Source: Bacillota bacterium (GTDB lineage: Bacteria; Bacillota; Clostridia; Lachnospirales; Cellulosilyticaceae). From it: a stretch of 48,141 nt of DNA. The position numbers and the translations under genes are program-made. Every line of letters begins with the position of its first letter. The stretch's first letter is position 1. The stretch spans positions 1-48,141 of the forward strand of contig JAEYPM010000021.1 of the NCBI GenBank assembly GCA_023410675.1, given 5' to 3'. Below the pieces are notes generated by a model. It made no database searches. It was not told the DNA's origin and saw nothing but the letters and a program-made list of their open reading frames with translations. Shown here one piece after another: positions 45,269-48,141 of this stretch.

Positions 45269-45685
45269 ATGATACAGCTTATTATTGGTCAAAATGGTGA
45301 AGGAAAAACAAAGCAAATGATTCACAGTGCAAATCAAAAATGTACATCTCTTAAAGGGCAAGTCGTTTACATTGATAGTACAAGTAAACATCGTTATGCT
45401 CTTTCCCACTCAGTAAGACTTATTGAGTCATCTAATTTCCCTATTGCATCCCCTACTGACTTTTTTGGCTTTTTATGTGGTATCTTATCAGCTAATCATG
45501 ATATTGAAATGGTTTATATTGATGAGCTTATTAAAATTACTCGTTGTGAAATAGCTGATCTTGATTCTTTCTTTGACAAGCTAGAATCCTTATCTGAAAA
45601 GTATCAAGTTAATTTTATGATTAGTGTTGCTTGTTCAAATCAAGACTTACCTACAACTCTCACGCCTTATTTAATCGCCTCATAA
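45269..45685 (+). CDS. Small P-loop ATPase-like protein, unidentified
   Basis: This 138-residue cytoplasmic protein has Walker A GQNGEGKTK near residues 7-15 and a Walker B-like MVYIDEL near 92-98. I do not recognise the family; similar short Clostridia proteins are labelled as orphan ATPases or PilT-like. No sensor or C-terminal effector domain is visible. A GTG at 45260 is in frame, but AGGTGAT is spaced for the ATG at 45269. It has its own promoter and terminator. Confidence 0.65.
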   Translation: MIQLIIGQNGEGKTKQMIHSANQKCTSLKGQVVYIDSTSKHRYALSHSVRLIESSNFPIASPTDFFGFLCGILSANHDIEMVYIDELIKITRCEIADLDSFFDKLESLSEKYQVNFMISVACSNQDLPTTLTPYLIAS

Positions 45686-45708
45686 TGACTAATATAATAT
45701 AAATATAT

Positions 45709-45759
45709 AAAATATAGGCATGATATCCTATTACAAATAGTGATTATGCCTATATTTTT
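45709..45759. terminator. Bidirectional terminator between the P-loop gene and glgX
   Basis: AAAATATAGGCAT (45709-45721) pairs with ATGCCTATATTTT (45746-45758), a 13-bp stem followed by T-rich sequence on the plus strand and A/T-rich on the minus. The convergent genes end at 45685 and 45885. Confidence 0.75.
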
Positions 45760-45853
45760 ATTTAGATCATTATTTAATTGATGGTATTAATATTTATACT
45801 ATGATTATGTTCACATTTATATATGCCCTAATACTTATAACATGCATTCTATA

Positions 45854-45875
45854 TTGAATGATTCAATGATCATTC
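45854..45875. repeat. Nested dyad after glgX
   Basis: TTGAATGATTCAA (45854-45866) is a palindrome, and TGAATGAT with ATCATTCA forms an overlapping 8-bp hairpin. It sits about 10 bases past the glgX stop without a T-run, so a terminator role is uncertain. Confidence 0.35.
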
Positions 45876-45884
45876 ATTAGTAAA

Positions 45885-47846
45885 TTATGCCTCTATAGAT
45901 TTAAATAGACAGAAACTATACGGATTGACTTTATAAGTCTTCGTTGTTACTTTTTCTCCTTCAAGAATAACATCATCGGGATGATCTTTATGTGTATCTA
46001 TAATCCTCATCCATCTACAATTTTCGGGGGGAAGCTGAAAACAAAGTGGCTCATGGTAACTATTTATTACCATATAAAAACTCTCTATTCGTCCTTCAAT
46101 ATGCCAAGCTAAGCTTCTTGAATAGTAAGACCAATCTGGTTCACCATAAAAGATGCCATGCCAGCTAATCTTAAAGTCCTGACTGATATCACTAATAAAT
46201 TTAATATCTTTTCTTATCTTAATAAGAGCTTTTAGAAAATGATAAATGTCTTGGTAAGCTTCTACCTTGTTCCATTCCACCCACATGATCTTATTATCTT
46301 GGCAATAGGCATTATTGTTTCCATTTTGTGTTCTACACATTTCATCTCCCATAAGTAACATGGGAACCCCTCTTGATAATAGTAATAAACTCATGTAGTT
46401 TTTTATTCGCCTTTTTCTCTTATTAATAATGTAGACATCATCCGTTTCTCCTTCTTCTCCGCAGTTATCACTATAATTTGTATTATTCCCGTCTCTATTA
46501 TCCTCTCCATTGTCAAAATTATGTTTTTCATTATAACTTGTTAAATCCCACATGGTAAATCCATCATGTGCTGTTACATAGTGAACTGTGTGATTTACAT
46601 TTTTACGTTCATCAGAAAAATAAATTTCTCTGCCCAAAATACAGTCTGATAACGCCTTCGTTAGACCTAAATCTCCTCTTACAAATTTTCTAATGGTATC
46701 TCGAAAAGTATCACTCCATTCTGCAAAAGGATATGGCATTTTCCCTACATCATAACTCCCTTTGGCATCCCAGCTTTCAGCTATTAGTTTAACACTTGCT
46801 AAGATAGGATCTTTTGCAATTTTATCTAAAAGTGATGGCATGATCCATCTCCCCCTCTTGTCTTGCCCTAAAATAGCCGCCAAGTCAAACCTAAAGCCAT
46901 CTACACCCATATGAAGAACCCAGTATCTAAGACTATCCATAATGAGCCGAGAGACTATTTGATGCTGTGTATTCATTGTGTTGCCTGTTCCTGAGCAATT
47001 CATATATCTTCCTAATTCATCAATTTTATAATAGGTATTTACACCTAGTGCTTTAAAGTTAAATATATCTCCATTCACACCTCCTTCACCAGTATGGTTG
47101 TATACAACATCTAAAATAACTTCCATATTATTTTCATGGAGTGCTTGTACTAATTCCCTAAATTCTATTATCTCTCCCTTTATCATTTTGTTTGAACTGT
47201 ATTTGCTATCTGGGGCAAAAAAGCCAATTGTATTATATCCCCAGTAGTCCTTTAATCTTTCTCCCGTCCCAGGATGAACTGTCATAAGTGTATGTGGATT
47301 CCATTTAAAAATAGGCATTAGCTCAATAGCTGTTATCCCCAGATCCTTTAGATAAGGTATTTTTTGAATAATTCCTTTTAATGTGCCTCTATCCTCTTCA
47401 TTTGGATTATTAAAATCTTGCTGAGTAAATGCTCCTACATGCATTTCATAAATAACTGTCTTATCCCATGGAATATTAGGTTTATTGTAAATAATACCCT
47501 CTTTCCTAATGACTATACCTTTATAAAAATTACTATCCTTTGGGAATTCGCGTATACTTAACGCATAGGGATCAAAAATAATATATTTTTCCCCTTTGTT
47601 TTCATCCACTAATTGATAACAATATGCCATTCCCTCTTTAATATCTTTTACATAAATATGATATATATTTTCAGTCATATGATCTTTTTTATCTAGTAAA
47701 AATTCCAAAATAGGCTTTTCATCAAGATAACTACAGTATAATTGCAATCTTAGTTGTAAATCTTCTTCTAAGTGAATACCAAAATTTGCTCCATCTTCAT
47801 CTAATGTACAGCCTAAAAGAGGTATTCCTCGGCTTATTTCATACAT
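45885..47846 (-). CDS. glgX: Glycogen debranching enzyme GlgX / type I pullulanase-like (GH13)
   Basis: This 653-residue protein has an N-terminal CBM48-like region (about 5-100) and a GH13 barrel. The nucleophile is Asp321 (GFRFDLAA), the acid/base Glu357 (IAESWD) and the transition-state Asp428 (TAHDG); DVVYNHTGEGG is also present. It cleaves alpha-1,6 branches of glycogen or limit dextrins. There is no signal peptide, so it acts in the cytoplasm. AGGAGGAG precedes the ATG. No other glycogen gene is in the window. Confidence 0.88.
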   Translation of the reverse strand: MYEISRGIPLLGCTLDEDGANFGIHLEEDLQLRLQLYCSYLDEKPILEFLLDKKDHMTENIYHIYVKDIKEGMAYCYQLVDENKGEKYIIFDPYALSIREFPKDSNFYKGIVIRKEGIIYNKPNIPWDKTVIYEMHVGAFTQQDFNNPNEEDRGTLKGIIQKIPYLKDLGITAIELMPIFKWNPHTLMTVHPGTGERLKDYWGYNTIGFFAPDSKYSSNKMIKGEIIEFRELVQALHENNMEVILDVVYNHTGEGGVNGDIFNFKALGVNTYYKIDELGRYMNCSGTGNTMNTQHQIVSRLIMDSLRYWVLHMGVDGFRFDLAAILGQDKRGRWIMPSLLDKIAKDPILASVKLIAESWDAKGSYDVGKMPYPFAEWSDTFRDTIRKFVRGDLGLTKALSDCILGREIYFSDERKNVNHTVHYVTAHDGFTMWDLTSYNEKHNFDNGEDNRDGNNTNYSDNCGEEGETDDVYIINKRKRRIKNYMSLLLLSRGVPMLLMGDEMCRTQNGNNNAYCQDNKIMWVEWNKVEAYQDIYHFLKALIKIRKDIKFISDISQDFKISWHGIFYGEPDWSYYSRSLAWHIEGRIESFYMVINSYHEPLCFQLPPENCRWMRIIDTHKDHPDDVILEGEKVTTKTYKVNPYSFCLFKSIEA

Positions 47847-47958
47847 ATGACTCCTCCTGTCCTATAGAGAAATTCAAATGAACTCACAGCATATAACTAT
47901 AAAATTAAAATGTGAATTCTATATTTATTATTATACTATATAATAAACGAATATCCCT

Positions 47959-47978
47959 TTAAGAGATATAATAATATT
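47959..47978 (+). promoter_or_regulatory. Second copy of the 20-base promoter-like element
   Basis: TTAAGAGATATAATAATATT matches 44776-44795 in 19 of 20 positions, on the same strand. No plus-strand CDS follows before the window end, so it may drive a transcript into the unusual tail at 48016-48141. Confidence 0.3.
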
Positions 47979-48015
47979 TTCTAAATTTATACTTTATTGC
48001 ACTTAACGTTATATC

Positions 48016-48141
48016 TGTGAACCACAAATGAAAATGTCCCATTTATTCCAATTTCCTTGTTGACAACGAGCCTCTAGCCCTTAGGAAACCCAAATTATGC
48101 TCATATGGCAAGAAACCTTGTAAGTACAGCCATATGGCATA
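48016..48141. mobile_element. Possible edge of an IS21-like element or structured RNA, cut by the window end
   Basis: The last ~125 bases are clearly richer in GC than the flanks. They contain GTGAACCACAAATGAAAATG near 48017, which recalls to me the ends of IS21-family elements. A 10-bp palindrome GCCATATGGC lies at 48130-48139. On the minus strand an open frame runs from the window edge to a TAA near 48042 (about 32 residues, ending ARGSLSTRKLE). No transposase motif is visible, so identity is open. Confidence 0.25.

Noticed and set aside
45173..45409. 78-residue minus-strand frame
   Set aside because: It overlaps the promoter and start of the P-loop gene, which has better signals.
1..48141. 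tRNA, rRNA, CRISPR or prophage segments
   Set aside because: I found no cloverleaf with CCA end, no rRNA-like stretch, no regularly spaced repeats and no phage genes.

Overview
The window is AT-rich chromosomal DNA from a Gram-positive anaerobe of the class Clostridia. The evidence is the strong purine-rich Shine-Dalgarno sites, frequent GTG and TTG starts, the complete Rnf complex, the mreBCD/PBP2/minCDE/rodA/mgsA order, the TIGR03960/TIGR03936 pair, and a free (dockerin-less) family GH5 cellulase. A Lachnospirales relative such as Cellulosilyticum fits best, but the genus is inference. Almost every gene lies on the minus strand. Only a DUF3810 membrane protein, a DUF378 protein and a small P-loop protein are on the plus strand. 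I see no rRNA, tRNA, CRISPR array or complete mobile element.

Layout, left to right. 1-53 holds the start of a minus-strand gene that leaves the window. 419-1525 is DUF3810. 1548-4163 is an SsuABC/NMT1-type ABC importer. 4366-7028 is a RelQ-like alarmone-synthetase homologue behind a secreted GHL10 (YngK-like) protein with two SH3b repeats. 7165-7797 is a zinc phospholipase-C-like protein, followed by about 0.6 kb of non-coding DNA. 8430-10340 is a secreted CBM-GH5 endoglucanase. 10524-12882 is the carboxyspermidine route to spermidine. 12992-17217 holds RNase G/E, two radical-SAM-related proteins and a small membrane protein. 17328-26289 is the cell-shape and division-site cluster, read mreB, mreC, mreD, PBP2, minC, minD, minE, rodA, mgsA. 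radC follows.

27498-33248 is one transcription unit, rnfCDGEAB plus DUF4321 and maf. It starts from a strong extended -10 promoter embedded in a perfect inverted repeat. Upstream are a small HATPase protein, serine synthesis (serC-serA, with its own promoter and terminator) and argF, whose promoter overlaps an ARG-box-like palindrome. 37372-42715 is an RNA-modification/housekeeping operon (metallophosphoesterase, RsmF-like methyltransferase, RsuA-like pseudouridine synthase, HAD phosphatase, YgiQ-like radical SAM). 42783-44686 holds M23 and M14 peptidases, probably for the cell wall. 45885-47846 is a glycogen-debranching enzyme. The last ~130 bases change character (higher GC) and may be the edge of a mobile element or a structured RNA.

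Together the genes describe a fermentative, cellulose-degrading, rod-shaped cell. It couples ferredoxin oxidation to an ion gradient through Rnf, makes serine, citrulline and spermidine, and handles glycogen. No single cassette stands out as a clearly new defence or mobile system. The most unusual items are a RelQ-like protein with altered active-site residues and a large N-terminal extension, a PBP2 with two long helical insertions, and the inverted-repeat operator at the rnf promoter.
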